Assembly: GCA_028692515.1 (NCBI GenBank)
Contig: JAQUXG010000122.1
Location: 1 to 5,644 of the forward strand
Direction: 5' to 3'
DNA: 5,644 nt
Source of the DNA: Kiritimatiellales bacterium
GTDB taxonomy: Bacteria; Verrucomicrobiota; Kiritimatiellia; Kiritimatiellales; Tichowtungiaceae
Shown: in pieces, positions 1 to 5,644 of the stretch
Layout of the letters: each line of letters opens with the position of its first letter
Numbering within the stretch: position 1 is the stretch's first letter
The notes under the pieces: model-generated
The model's input: the letters and a program-made list of their open reading frames with translations, nothing else
Told to the model about the DNA's origin: nothing
The model's database searches: none
Program-made: the position numbers and the translations under genes

Positions 1-396
1 CAATGCCTGTCCGGCTTGTTTAACACGCATTTGAGGCGCGGCAATGTTAAGAAGCACGCCGAGGGTGATGGCGGCAAAGCAATAGTCCGCCAGCTTGAAG
101 GAGATGAGTTGCATGGAGAGCGTGGTACCGATGTTGGCACCGAGCATGACGGGAACGGATTCGGTCAGTGTCATCAGCCCGGCGTTGATAAAGCCGACGA
201 GCATGACGGTTGCGGCGCTGCTTTGAACGAGCGTTCCGATGAATGTTCCAAGGCCAAGGCCGGTCATCCGGTTGCGGGTGGCTTTGGCGAGGATGCGGCG
301 CAGGCTGTCGCCCGCGCAGCGCTTCAATCCTTCGGTCAAACTGTTCATGCCGAAGATGAATAATGCCAGTCCGCCGAGAACGGAGAAAATTTCCAT
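1..396 (-). CDS. Na+/phosphate cotransporter family protein, N-terminal part (continues past the window edge)
   Basis: This is an inner-membrane transporter of the Na/Pi-cotransporter (NptA/YjbB-like, PF02690) family, which moves inorganic phosphate with sodium. The 132 visible codons are open with no stop. Residues 1-19 form a hydrophobic first helix with the typical LFIFGMNSLTEGL pattern. A basic loop follows (AGDSLRRILAKATRNR). Then comes the family hallmark re-entrant segment QSSAATVMLVGFINAG (58-73) and GANIGTT (86-92), and another hydrophobic stretch lies at about 103-121. The ATG at 396-394 is chosen because AGAGG (405-401) lies 4 nt upstream and overlaps the TAA of the phosphorylase gene, leaving only 8 bp between the two genes. 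This implies co-transcription and probably translational coupling with the phosphorylase. That context suggests phosphate supply for phosphorolysis, which is inference. The family also contains members proposed to export phosphate, so direction is not settled. Family assignment is firm. The C-terminal half, including the second QSS repeat and any PhoU-like domain, is outside the window. Confidence 0.88.
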   Translation of the reverse strand, partial: MEIFSVLGGLALFIFGMNSLTEGLKRCAGDSLRRILAKATRNRMTGLGLGTFIGTLVQSSAATVMLVGFINAGLMTLTESVPVMLGANIGTTLSMQLISFKLADYCFAAITLGVLLNIAAPQMRVKQAGQAL

Positions 397-400
397 ACAG

Positions 401-405
401 CCTCT
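401..405 (-). promoter_or_regulatory. Ribosome binding site of the Na+/Pi cotransporter gene
   Basis: AGAGG on the minus strand is embedded in the stop codon of the upstream phosphorylase gene (TAAGAGG) and sits 4 nt before the ATG. The arrangement decides the start codon and suggests that terminating ribosomes re-initiate on the transporter. Confidence 0.6.
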
Positions 406-2126
406 TATGTTGTCAGCCATACCGTCTGAAACGGATCCAATGAGATTTTTTTGCCTGCGCCATTATAACGGGTTCCATTGAGCAGATCGGTGCACGGAGC
501 GGTGCTGTTGAGTTCAGGAATTTGCTTATCGATGCAGATGTTTTTCCGAAGGTTGGAAAAGCTGCTGATGCAGACGACGGCTTCTCCGCCGGGCGCGGTG
601 CGGACAAAGGCGAAGAGATCGTCGCCGAGATTGAGCACGCGCTGTGCGGCATCGGGATGGAAGGCGGGGTGCTGGCTGCGGATTTTCAGACGACGGAGCA
701 ATTCGCTGAAAACCTTTGCCGAGGTATTTTTCCCGTTCAGCAGGGTTTCGAGTTCGTCGGCGTTCCACTTTTTGCGGTTGAGCGAACGGGCGCGACCGGT
801 TTCTTTAAACCCTTCCTGATCGTTGGGCGTAGCGGTGAGGCTGTGGAAGTAAAGCGCGGGAACGCCTTTGAGTCCGAGCGCGACAGTTTGTGAGCAGAGG
901 AAGCGTGCGAGCTGATGTTCGTCGCCGCCCATGACGTCGAAGTAGGTGATGTTCAGTTCGTAGGGGCTTTCGCTTCCGTCGCTGTTGCGTTTGGTGGAGA
1001 CCTGTCCGCCCAGCTTTTTCACCTGTTCGGCCAGCGCCGCGAGGTCGGTGTCGGGGATCAGTCCGGCAAGGGGTCGCACGCCGATGCCGTCGTGCGATGC
1101 GGTAAAGTTGAACCAGGTGCAGCCGGGCGGCGTTTCACAAACGGTTTCCGCCCAGGCTGTGAGATGCTGCGCGTTTCCGGTGCGCAGGGCGTGGAGCAGG
1201 AGCGGCGGCAGACTGAACTGGTAGACCATGTGCGCTTCGTCGCCGTTGCCGAAGTAGGAGATGTTTTCCTGATGCGGGACGTTGGTTTCGGTGAGCAGGA
1301 TGACGCCGGGCGCGGCCATGCCGAGCAGGTCGCGCATGAGCTTGACGACTTCATGTGTTTGTTCGAGGTGGATGCAGGAGGTGCCGGGCTGTTTCCAGAG
1401 ATAGGCGATGGCGTCGAGCCGGATGATTTTTGCGCCGTTGGCTATGTAGAAAAGGAGAATGTCAAAAAACTCAAACAGGACATCCGGATTGGCGAAGTTA
1501 AGATCGATCTGGTCGTCGCTGAAGGTGGTCCAGAGATGTTTCTCGGTGCCGTTGGTGCGTACGGCGGTGAGTAGCGGCAGATTGCGCGGGCGGACGACGG
1601 CGGAAAGATCGGTTTCCGGCGATGCTTCGATGAAGTAGTCGCGGTACGGGGCAACGCCGGTGATGTAGTTTTTAAACCAGCTGCTTTTGCGCGAGACGTG
1701 GTTGAGAACGAGGTCGAACATCAGTTCGAAGCGTTTGCCGAGTTCGCCGATGTGATCCCATTTTCCGTAATCGCTTTTGACCTGGCGGTAGTCGATGACG
1801 GAGAACCCGTCGTCAGACGACCACGGCGAGAAGGGTAGAATGTGCACGGTGCTGAAGAGGCCTTCAAAGTGTTTCTCCGCAAACCGGCTGAGTGTAACCA
1901 GCGGGCGCTCACCGTCGCGCTGCACGGTGTCGGCGTAGGTAATCAGTATGGCGGTCTTTTCATCCCAGAGTGCGGTCTGCTGCGACGTGCCGTAGCCGAC
2001 GCCGTAGCGGCCGGTCATGGCAACGAGCCGGTCGATGCATTGGGCGGCGCGCTGCGGCCCGTAGAGCCGGTTGAATCGTCCGCGCATCCGGTTGAGCTGT
2101 TCGGTTGAAAGAGTTTTGATGAACAT
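405..2126 (-). CDS. GH13 subfamily 18 sugar phosphorylase, probable glucosylglycerate phosphorylase
   Basis: A 573-residue cytoplasmic (beta/alpha)8-barrel enzyme of glycoside hydrolase family 13, subfamily 18, with no signal peptide. Its expected reaction is reversible phosphorolysis of glucosylglycerate to alpha-glucose 1-phosphate and glycerate. The GH13 conserved regions are intact. Region I is DLVLNH (138-143). The nucleophile is Asp238 in IIRLDAIAYLWK. The acid/base is Glu280 in LLTETNVPH. The transition-state stabiliser is Asp346 in ASHDGIG. Subfamily 18 includes sucrose phosphorylase (about 490-500 aa) and the longer glucosylglycerate phosphorylases (about 560 aa, e.g. E. coli YcjM). 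The length here, plus the stretches LPFSPWSSDDGFSVIDY, LWTTFSDDQIDLN, EPGTS-like QPGTSCIHLE and GDEAHMVYQFSLPPL, resembles the YcjM type from memory. The adjacent glucosylglycerate synthesis gene supports that choice. The ATG overlaps the GT4 gene's TGA by one base (TGATG) with only a weak upstream SD, pointing to coupling. Sucrose or another glucoside remains possible as substrate. Confidence 0.87.
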   Translation of the reverse strand: MFIKTLSTEQLNRMRGRFNRLYGPQRAAQCIDRLVAMTGRYGVGYGTSQQTALWDEKTAILITYADTVQRDGERPLVTLSRFAEKHFEGLFSTVHILPFSPWSSDDGFSVIDYRQVKSDYGKWDHIGELGKRFELMFDLVLNHVSRKSSWFKNYITGVAPYRDYFIEASPETDLSAVVRPRNLPLLTAVRTNGTEKHLWTTFSDDQIDLNFANPDVLFEFFDILLFYIANGAKIIRLDAIAYLWKQPGTSCIHLEQTHEVVKLMRDLLGMAAPGVILLTETNVPHQENISYFGNGDEAHMVYQFSLPPLLLHALRTGNAQHLTAWAETVCETPPGCTWFNFTASHDGIGVRPLAGLIPDTDLAALAEQVKKLGGQVSTKRNSDGSESPYELNITYFDVMGGDEHQLARFLCSQTVALGLKGVPALYFHSLTATPNDQEGFKETGRARSLNRKKWNADELETLLNGKNTSAKVFSELLRRLKIRSQHPAFHPDAAQRVLNLGDDLFAFVRTAPGGEAVVCISSFSNLRKNICIDKQIPELNSTAPCTDLLNGTRYNGAGKKISLDPFQTVWLTT

Positions 2127-3385
2127 CAGTCGAGTCCCGTGATATTGGTGATGAGGGTGCGCAACCGGCGGCGCAGCAGCGGATAGCTGAAGAAGCGGCG
2201 CGCGATGGCATAGTTATGTTCGACCGCCTGTTTGCGGTAATCCGCATCTTCAAGCAGCCGCCGGACTTCGTCGATGACCTGTTTGGTCAGATAGCCTTCC
2301 ATCAGCGGAACGCGAAATCCTTTTGGTTCGATGTCGCGCGCAAAGATGGAGTAGCGGTTGATGAGAATCGGCAGACGGAAATAGACGGCTTCAAGAAAGG
2401 CGTTGCCGAAGCCTTCGTAAAGGCTGGGGTAGGTGACAAAATCGACGTGCGGATAGAGATCCCACAACGTATAGATTTTCTGTCCGATGGAATTGGTTTT
2501 GCGAATGTCGCCGATGCGGTCGGCAATCACGCGAAGATCCACGTTCGATTCCGCCGCGAGCTCCGACAGCATATTCAGGTATTCGTAGCCTTCGTCGCCG
2601 GCATCGTGCGAAATGACCAGTTTATATTTAGGGTTCTTCAGCGCTTCGAGCAGTTTAATGGAATGTTCAATGCCTTTGCGCGGCACGATTCGCGTCGGTT
2701 GCAGAATGATTACATCGTCCGGTTCGAAGCCGAGTTCTGTGCGGATGTCTTTCGTGTATTCATCCGGTTGCGGGGCGGGAACCTCAAAATCAAAAACATT
2801 CGGCACCAGCAGCGAGGCCACACCTTTGCGCCAGGCCAGCTCTTCCTGAGCCGCTTCATTAATTACAACATGCTGAATGTTGCTGCTGCGCGGCGGGAAG
2901 GCGAAGTCGAGATAGTCATTTACGGCATTCACCGAGAAGCGGATGCGCTCCCAGTAGAAGTCGTGGTGGTGTGCAATGCAGGGCATACGGGTTTCCGCCA
3001 GAAATTCAGTCAGCGCGACGCCGAGCGGGAGATTCATCGGAATCGTCAGCGCGTTTTGTGCGACCAGCACGGAGATGTCGAAGCGCTTGGTGAAATCATA
3101 CAGCGTGGATTTAAGATAGCTCGCCATGTCGCGGATGCGGCGGCTTACCAGCGGGTCGCGTTTGTACTGTCCCCAGATGCGCTGATTGATCCACACATTC
3201 TCCGGATGTTCAAAGTGCGCCTCCGGAATGCAATGGCTGACCGCCGTATCGCGGTCGAGCAGTCCGGCGTACCAGAATGAGGTATGTTCATAGCCCCACA
3301 GCACCTCGGCCCACTTGGCACTCTCCAATGAAACGCCGTCGGTGCCGGCAAATCGCGTTGATACAAATCCAATCCGTTCGCTCAT
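2126..3385 (-). CDS. GT4 family glycosyltransferase, candidate mannosylglucosylglycerate synthase
   Basis: A 419-residue retaining, GT-B fold glycosyltransferase of family GT4, soluble, with no membrane segment. The N-terminal domain begins [19 protein letters not shown], where the GTDG loop (14-17) is the usual Gly-rich contact with the sugar phosphate. [10 protein letters not shown] stretch (139-147) is a probable acceptor-site region. The C-terminal Rossmann domain shows [11 protein letters not shown] (230-240), whose Arg232 and Lys237 are the expected phosphate-binding pair, and [13 protein letters not shown], whose Glu324 and Glu332 form the E-x7-E motif that binds the nucleotide sugar. 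GT4 enzymes called MggS/MggA add mannose from GDP-mannose to glucosylglycerate or its phosphate in Petrotoga. The flanking glucosylglycerate phosphorylase and GpgS make such an acceptor likely here, but the donor (GDP-Man versus NDP-Glc) cannot be read from sequence. The start is natural for the fold. The SD is weak (CTTGAG, 2 nt spacing). It is the first gene of the leftward unit. Confidence 0.82.
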   Translation of the reverse strand: MSERIGFVSTRFAGTDGVSLESAKWAEVLWGYEHTSFWYAGLLDRDTAVSHCIPEAHFEHPENVWINQRIWGQYKRDPLVSRRIRDMASYLKSTLYDFTKRFDISVLVAQNALTIPMNLPLGVALTEFLAETRMPCIAHHHDFYWERIRFSVNAVNDYLDFAFPPRSSNIQHVVINEAAQEELAWRKGVASLLVPNVFDFEVPAPQPDEYTKDIRTELGFEPDDVIILQPTRIVPRKGIEHSIKLLEALKNPKYKLVISHDAGDEGYEYLNMLSELAAESNVDLRVIADRIGDIRKTNSIGQKIYTLWDLYPHVDFVTYPSLYEGFGNAFLEAVYFRLPILINRYSIFARDIEPKGFRVPLMEGYLTKQVIDEVRRLLEDADYRKQAVEHNYAIARRFFSYPLLRRRLRTLITNITGLD

Positions 3386-3423
3386 GACTCAAGAATAATG
3401 CGGAATAAAAATATGAGAAGGAT

Positions 3424-3437
3424 CAAAACCGGTTTTG
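3424..3437. promoter_or_regulatory. Perfect 14-bp palindrome in the divergent promoter region, candidate operator
   Basis: CAAAACCGGTTTTG is a perfect palindrome. It lies 39 bp upstream of the GT4 start codon and 21 bp upstream of the predicted -35 box of the M20/GpgS unit. A central CG flanked by A/T runs is typical of LacI-family operators. No regulator gene lies in the window, so the identity of the binding protein is unknown. For the leftward gene it would overlap or abut the promoter, where a repressor could act. No convincing sigma70 pair was found on that strand, although the stretch 3404-3414 is AT-rich enough to hold a -10 box. Confidence 0.45.
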
Positions 3438-3458
3438 TTTCGGATATTTCTACAGAGC

Positions 3459-3487
3459 TTGCCGGTGCGCCTGTTTTGCTTTATAGA
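3459..3487 (+). promoter_or_regulatory. Predicted sigma70-type promoter for the M20/GpgS unit
   Basis: TTGCCG (3459-3464) and TATAGA (3482-3487) each match four of six consensus bases of the -35 and -10 boxes and are separated by exactly 17 bp. Transcription would start near 3494, giving a short leader of about 16 nt that still contains the ribosome binding site. The position inside the upstream in-frame extension of the M20 reading frame supports the downstream start at 3510. Confidence 0.5.
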
Positions 3488-3498
3488 TAGACGTCCTC

Positions 3499-3504
3499 GG
3501 AGAG
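3499..3504 (+). promoter_or_regulatory. Ribosome binding site deciding the M20-family start
   Basis: GGAGAG ends 5 nt before the ATG at 3510. The frame is open upstream to an ATG at 3435, but that codon lies ahead of the predicted promoter and would add 25 residues unlike an M20 N-terminus. The 3510 start is therefore preferred. Confidence 0.7.
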
Positions 3505-3509
3505 AACAC

Positions 3510-4691
3510 ATGAAAAAAAAACATCTCAGCATCGAAGAAATCATCGCCGATCTGCCCGCGATTCGCGAAGCGTGCGTATCGCTTCGCGAAACCCTGCTGG
3601 CCAATCTGGTCATGATCGGTGAAATTCCCGCCCCGACGTTCAGCGAAGAAGCCCGCGTCAAGTTTTTGTTACAGCGCTTCAGCGAGTGCGGACTCACCAG
3701 CACCTCGTCCGACGAGTGCGGCAACGGGTTAGGCATGATTTCCGGGAAAGACCGCGAGCGTAACATTCTTCTATTGGCGCACGCCGACACCGTATTTTCC
3801 GAGCGGCGCGACCATACCGTATCGGTTCATGCAAACCACATTCACGGGCCGGGAATTGCCGATAACAGTCTTGGACTCGCCGTGCTGGCGACCTTGCCGA
3901 CACTGCTCGACAAGCTGGGGCTTGAATTGGATTCGGGTCTCGTCCTGATGGCTGCGGCGCGCGGCCTTGGGCGCGGCGATCTCGAAGGCATCCGTTTCTT
4001 TCTGGATAACAACAAAATTCCCATCACCGCCGGCATCTGTGTCGAAGGCGTTCAGCTCGGACGGCTCAGCTATGCCTCTGCCGGAATGCTTCGCGGTGAA
4101 ATCACCTGCCGCGTGCCCGAAGAATACGACTGGATCCGGCGCGGAACCACCGGCGCCATTCTCGTCGTCAACGAAGTCATCAACCGCATTCTCGGCATCC
4201 CTCTGCCGCGCAAACCTCAAACATCCATCGTACTCGGCTCGCTCGAAGCCGGCGCGGGATTCAACATTATCCCCACCGAGGCAACCTTGCGGTTCGAAGT
4301 CCGCAGCGAATCAGCGGATATCGTACGGCAGATCGCTTCCGACCTCGACGACATCATCGAAGACGTCATCTCACAAACCGGTGCCGACGTTTCGCTCGAT
4401 ATCATTGCCCGTCGCGAGCCCGCCGGGCTCGCCATCGGCCATCCGCTTGTCAAACAGACGCGTGAAATCATGAGCGCACTCGACCTACGCCCGCACATCA
4501 CGCCCAGCATCTCGGAACTTTCCGCCCTGATCGTTCACGGCATTCCGGCCATCACGCTCGGAATCACCGAAGGGGAGCGCCTGCACGAGCAGCGCGAAAC
4601 CGTTTTACTCGAACCCATGTTCACCGGCCTCGCACAGCTCGTCGCTGTACTGCTTGCCATAGATGGAGGATTTTGTGATGAATCTGAATAA
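3510..4691 (+). CDS. M20-family metallopeptidase-fold protein with degenerate active site
   Basis: A 393-residue cytoplasmic protein with the M20 (PepT/carboxypeptidase G2-like) architecture: catalytic domain, inserted dimerisation domain (about 190-300), and return of the catalytic domain. Metal-site elements still visible are His91 and Asp93 in LAHADTVF, Asp118 in GPGIADNS, Glu179 in ICVEG, and His359 in GERLHEQRE. The Glu-Glu pair that normally follows (general base plus metal ligand, as in VGEEGLG-DLRG) is replaced by Ala-Arg within MAAARGLGRGDLEG (about 147-160). The dimerisation-domain GGHSW-type motif, with its active-site His, reads PEEYDW (203-208). The TDAN-type segment reads SELSA (335-339). 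It is therefore recognisably M20 but unlikely to be a standard peptidase. The frame is intact, so it is not a decaying pseudogene. It is first in the rightward unit and overlaps GpgS by 14 bp, implying a shared role or stoichiometry. Function is unknown: a repurposed hydrolase, binding protein or regulatory pseudoenzyme are the options. Confidence 0.82.
   Translation: MKKKHLSIEEIIADLPAIREACVSLRETLLANLVMIGEIPAPTFSEEARVKFLLQRFSECGLTSTSSDECGNGLGMISGKDRERNILLLAHADTVFSERRDHTVSVHANHIHGPGIADNSLGLAVLATLPTLLDKLGLELDSGLVLMAAARGLGRGDLEGIRFFLDNNKIPITAGICVEGVQLGRLSYASAGMLRGEITCRVPEEYDWIRRGTTGAILVVNEVINRILGIPLPRKPQTSIVLGSLEAGAGFNIIPTEATLRFEVRSESADIVRQIASDLDDIIEDVISQTGADVSLDIIARREPAGLAIGHPLVKQTREIMSALDLRPHITPSISELSALIVHGIPAITLGITEGERLHEQRETVLLEPMFTGLAQLVAVLLAIDGGFCDESE
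3562..3590 (+). repeat. Inverted repeat, 11-bp perfect arms with 7-nt loop
   Basis: TTCGCGAAGCG (3562-3572) and CGCTTCGCGAA (3580-3590) are exact reverse complements around the loop TGCGTAT. The element lies inside codons 18-27 of the M20-fold gene, about 50 nt after its start, and would form a very stable mRNA hairpin. Each arm contains the palindromic octamer TTCGCGAA. No T-run follows, so it is not an intrinsic terminator. Confidence 0.6.
4665..4670 (+). promoter_or_regulatory. Strong ribosome binding site of the GpgS gene
   Basis: GGAGGA lies inside the end of the M20-fold gene, 7 nt before the ATG at 4678. A GTG directly before that ATG is in frame and only 4 nt from the SD, so the ATG is the better start. 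The strength of this SD suggests GpgS is translated efficiently, not only by coupling. Confidence 0.75.
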
Positions 4692-5644
4692 ATGGATCAA
4701 AGACAACACCTTTCACCACTCCAACTTCTGGGACATCAAACAGCTCATTGATGCCAAAGAAAAACAAGGGCTCACCATCTCCCTCTGTCTGCCCACGCTC
4801 AACGAAGAAAAAACCATCGGCAAAGAAATCATCCTCTTCAAATCCGAGCTCATGGATCGCTATCCGCTGATCGACGAAATTGCCGTCATCGACTCCGGCT
4901 CCACCGACCAGACCCGCGAAATTGCCGCCGCTTTCGGTGCGGATGTTTATCTCTCTGCCGACATTCTTCCTCAATACGGCGAGAAAAAAGGAAAAGGCGA
5001 AAACCTCTGGAAAGCGGTTTATCAGCTCAAAGGCGACATCATCTGTTATGTCGACGCCGACATTGCCAACATCCATCCGCGCTTTGCTTACGGCCTCATC
5101 GCGCCGCTTCTCTATCGTCCGGAAATGAAATACGTCAAAGCCTTCTATGACCGGCCGCTCGCCTTTTCACAAGGCGTGCGTCCCTCCGGCGGCGGACGCG
5201 TCACCGAAATTCTTGTGCGCCCGCTCTTCTCGCTTTTCTATCCCGAACTCACCGGCCTCATCCAGCCGCTCTCCGGTGAATACGCCGTGCGCCGCGAAGT
5301 TCTCGAACAGATTCCGTTTCCTATCGGTTATGGTGTCGAAACCTCGCACCTTTTGGATATCTACAAAAAGTGGGGCATGGAAGCCTTTGGTCAGACCGAC
5401 CTCGACCAGCGTGTCCATCGCAATCAGGAAACGCTCAGCCTCGGAAAAATGGCCTTCGGAATTCTGCGCACCTTCCTTGCCCGCTCACAGGCCAAAGGCA
5501 TGACCATCGACATGGAGCAGGTCTCCACCATCATGCGCCAGTTCCAGGCCCACGACGACAAATACGAGCAGACCGAATTTAAAATCGTCGAAGAAGAACG
5601 TCCGCCCATGATCACCATTCCCGAATACCGCGAAAAATTCGGGA
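4678..5644 (+). CDS. gpgS: Glucosyl-3-phosphoglycerate synthase (GT81), 3' end outside the window
   Basis: A GT-A fold, retaining, metal-dependent glycosyltransferase of family GT81. It transfers glucose from an NDP-glucose to 3-phosphoglycerate, the committed step to glucosylglycerate. The 322 visible codons are open. Motifs run in GpgS order: SLCLPTLNEEKTIG (35-48) for the nucleotide; IDSGSTD (71-77); GKGENLW (105-111); the metal-binding DAD (126-128) in ICYVDADI; SGGGRVTE (170-177); QPLSGEYA (196-203) lining the acceptor and sugar sites; GYGVE (217-221); and RVHRN (245-249), whose His247 corresponds to the third metal ligand of mycobacterial GpgS. The gene overlaps the M20-fold gene by 14 bp. 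Its visible length already passes the expected end if aligned on the HRN motif with the about 324-residue mycobacterial enzyme, so a short C-terminal extension exists (TEFKIVEEERPPMITIPEYREKFG region, split here from the core at about 298). The partner phosphatase GpgP is not in view and may lie downstream. The alternative, mannosylglycerate-type synthase (GT55/GT78), does not fit the motifs. Confidence 0.92.
   Translation, partial: MNLNKWIKDNTFHHSNFWDIKQLIDAKEKQGLTISLCLPTLNEEKTIGKEIILFKSELMDRYPLIDEIAVIDSGSTDQTREIAAAFGADVYLSADILPQYGEKKGKGENLWKAVYQLKGDIICYVDADIANIHPRFAYGLIAPLLYRPEMKYVKAFYDRPLAFSQGVRPSGGGRVTEILVRPLFSLFYPELTGLIQPLSGEYAVRREVLEQIPFPIGYGVETSHLLDIYKKWGMEAFGQTDLDQRVHRNQETLSLGKMAFGILRTFLARSQAKGMTIDMEQVSTIMRQFQAHDDKYEQTEFKIVEEERPPMITIPEYREKFG

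Noticed and set aside
16..363. 115-codon plus-strand open frame at the left edge.
   Set aside because: The minus strand encodes clear Na/Pi-cotransporter motifs over the same bases. The plus-strand product is a hydrophilic, low-plausibility sequence.
915..1574. 219-codon plus-strand open frame opposite the phosphorylase.
   Set aside because: It lies antisense to the catalytic regions of the GH13 gene and has no recognisable domain and no SD.
2216..3280. Long open frame (354 codons) on the plus strand opposite the GT4 gene.
   Set aside because: It is a shadow of the real minus-strand gene. Its product shows no family motif, while the opposite strand carries the full GT4 motif set, coupled to the next gene. 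Long antisense frames are common when third codon positions are C-rich.
3386..3423. Leftward sigma70 promoter for the GT4 gene.
   Set aside because: Possible -10 boxes (CATTAT, TATTTT) lack a -35 box at 16-18 bp. TTGATC is 20 bp from CATTAT, too far to claim.
3435..3509. 25-codon N-terminal extension of the M20-fold gene from the ATG at 3435.
   Set aside because: It lies upstream of the best promoter match and of a good SD at 3499-3504. The extra residues do not resemble an M20 N-terminus and are not a convincing signal peptide.
3513..3521. Run of nine A residues just after the M20-fold start codon, considered as a phase-variable or slippage site.
   Set aside because: It simply encodes three lysines after Met, is common at bacterial gene starts, and there is no sign of a frame disruption or alternative frame to switch to.
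4414..4432. 19-nt inverted repeat GCGAGCCCG/CGGGCTCGC with a one-base centre inside the M20-fold gene.
   Set aside because: It is internal to coding sequence, GC-rich, without a T-run, and explained by the codons for an Arg-Glu-Pro-Ala-Gly-Leu-Ala stretch. It is not a terminator or recognisable site.

Overview
This window looks like bacterial chromosome: moderately GC-rich, densely packed, Shine-Dalgarno-led genes with 1-14 bp overlaps and C-rich third codon positions. The lineage cannot be fixed from sequence alone. The gene set and style would fit an environmental or PVC-type bacterium (Kiritimatiellota, Planctomycetota and similar) or another salt- or nitrogen-stressed group, but that is only a guess.

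Layout: two gene groups diverge from a 124-bp intergenic region (3386-3509). Leftward (minus strand, in transcription order) are a GT4 glycosyltransferase (3385-2126), a GH13_18 sugar phosphorylase most like glucosylglycerate phosphorylase (2126-405, overlapping its neighbour by one base as TGATG), and the first 132 codons of a Na+/phosphate cotransporter (396-1, running out of the window). Rightward (plus strand) are an M20-metallopeptidase-fold protein (3510-4691) and, overlapping it by 14 bp, a GT81 glucosyl-3-phosphoglycerate synthase (4678 to beyond 5644). Every large gene is accounted for and no gap exceeds 300 bp. No RNA gene, insertion sequence, CRISPR array or terminator was seen.

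How the genes fit together: GpgS is expected to make glucosyl-3-phosphoglycerate from NDP-glucose and 3-phosphoglycerate. A phosphatase (GpgP), not in this window, would give glucosylglycerate. The GT4 enzyme is a candidate for adding a second sugar, giving mannosylglucosylglycerate or a related diglycosyl glycerate. The GH13_18 phosphorylase would recover glucose 1-phosphate and glycerate using inorganic phosphate, which the Na+/Pi transporter could help supply. The window therefore reads as a compatible-solute (glucosylglycerate family) synthesis and recycling locus. Its least explained part is the M20-fold protein. It keeps most of the metal-ligand pattern but appears to have lost the catalytic Glu-Glu pair and the dimerisation-domain His, so it may be a pseudoenzyme or a repurposed hydrolase tied to this pathway. 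A perfect 14-bp palindrome in the divergent promoter region is a plausible operator coordinating both arms.
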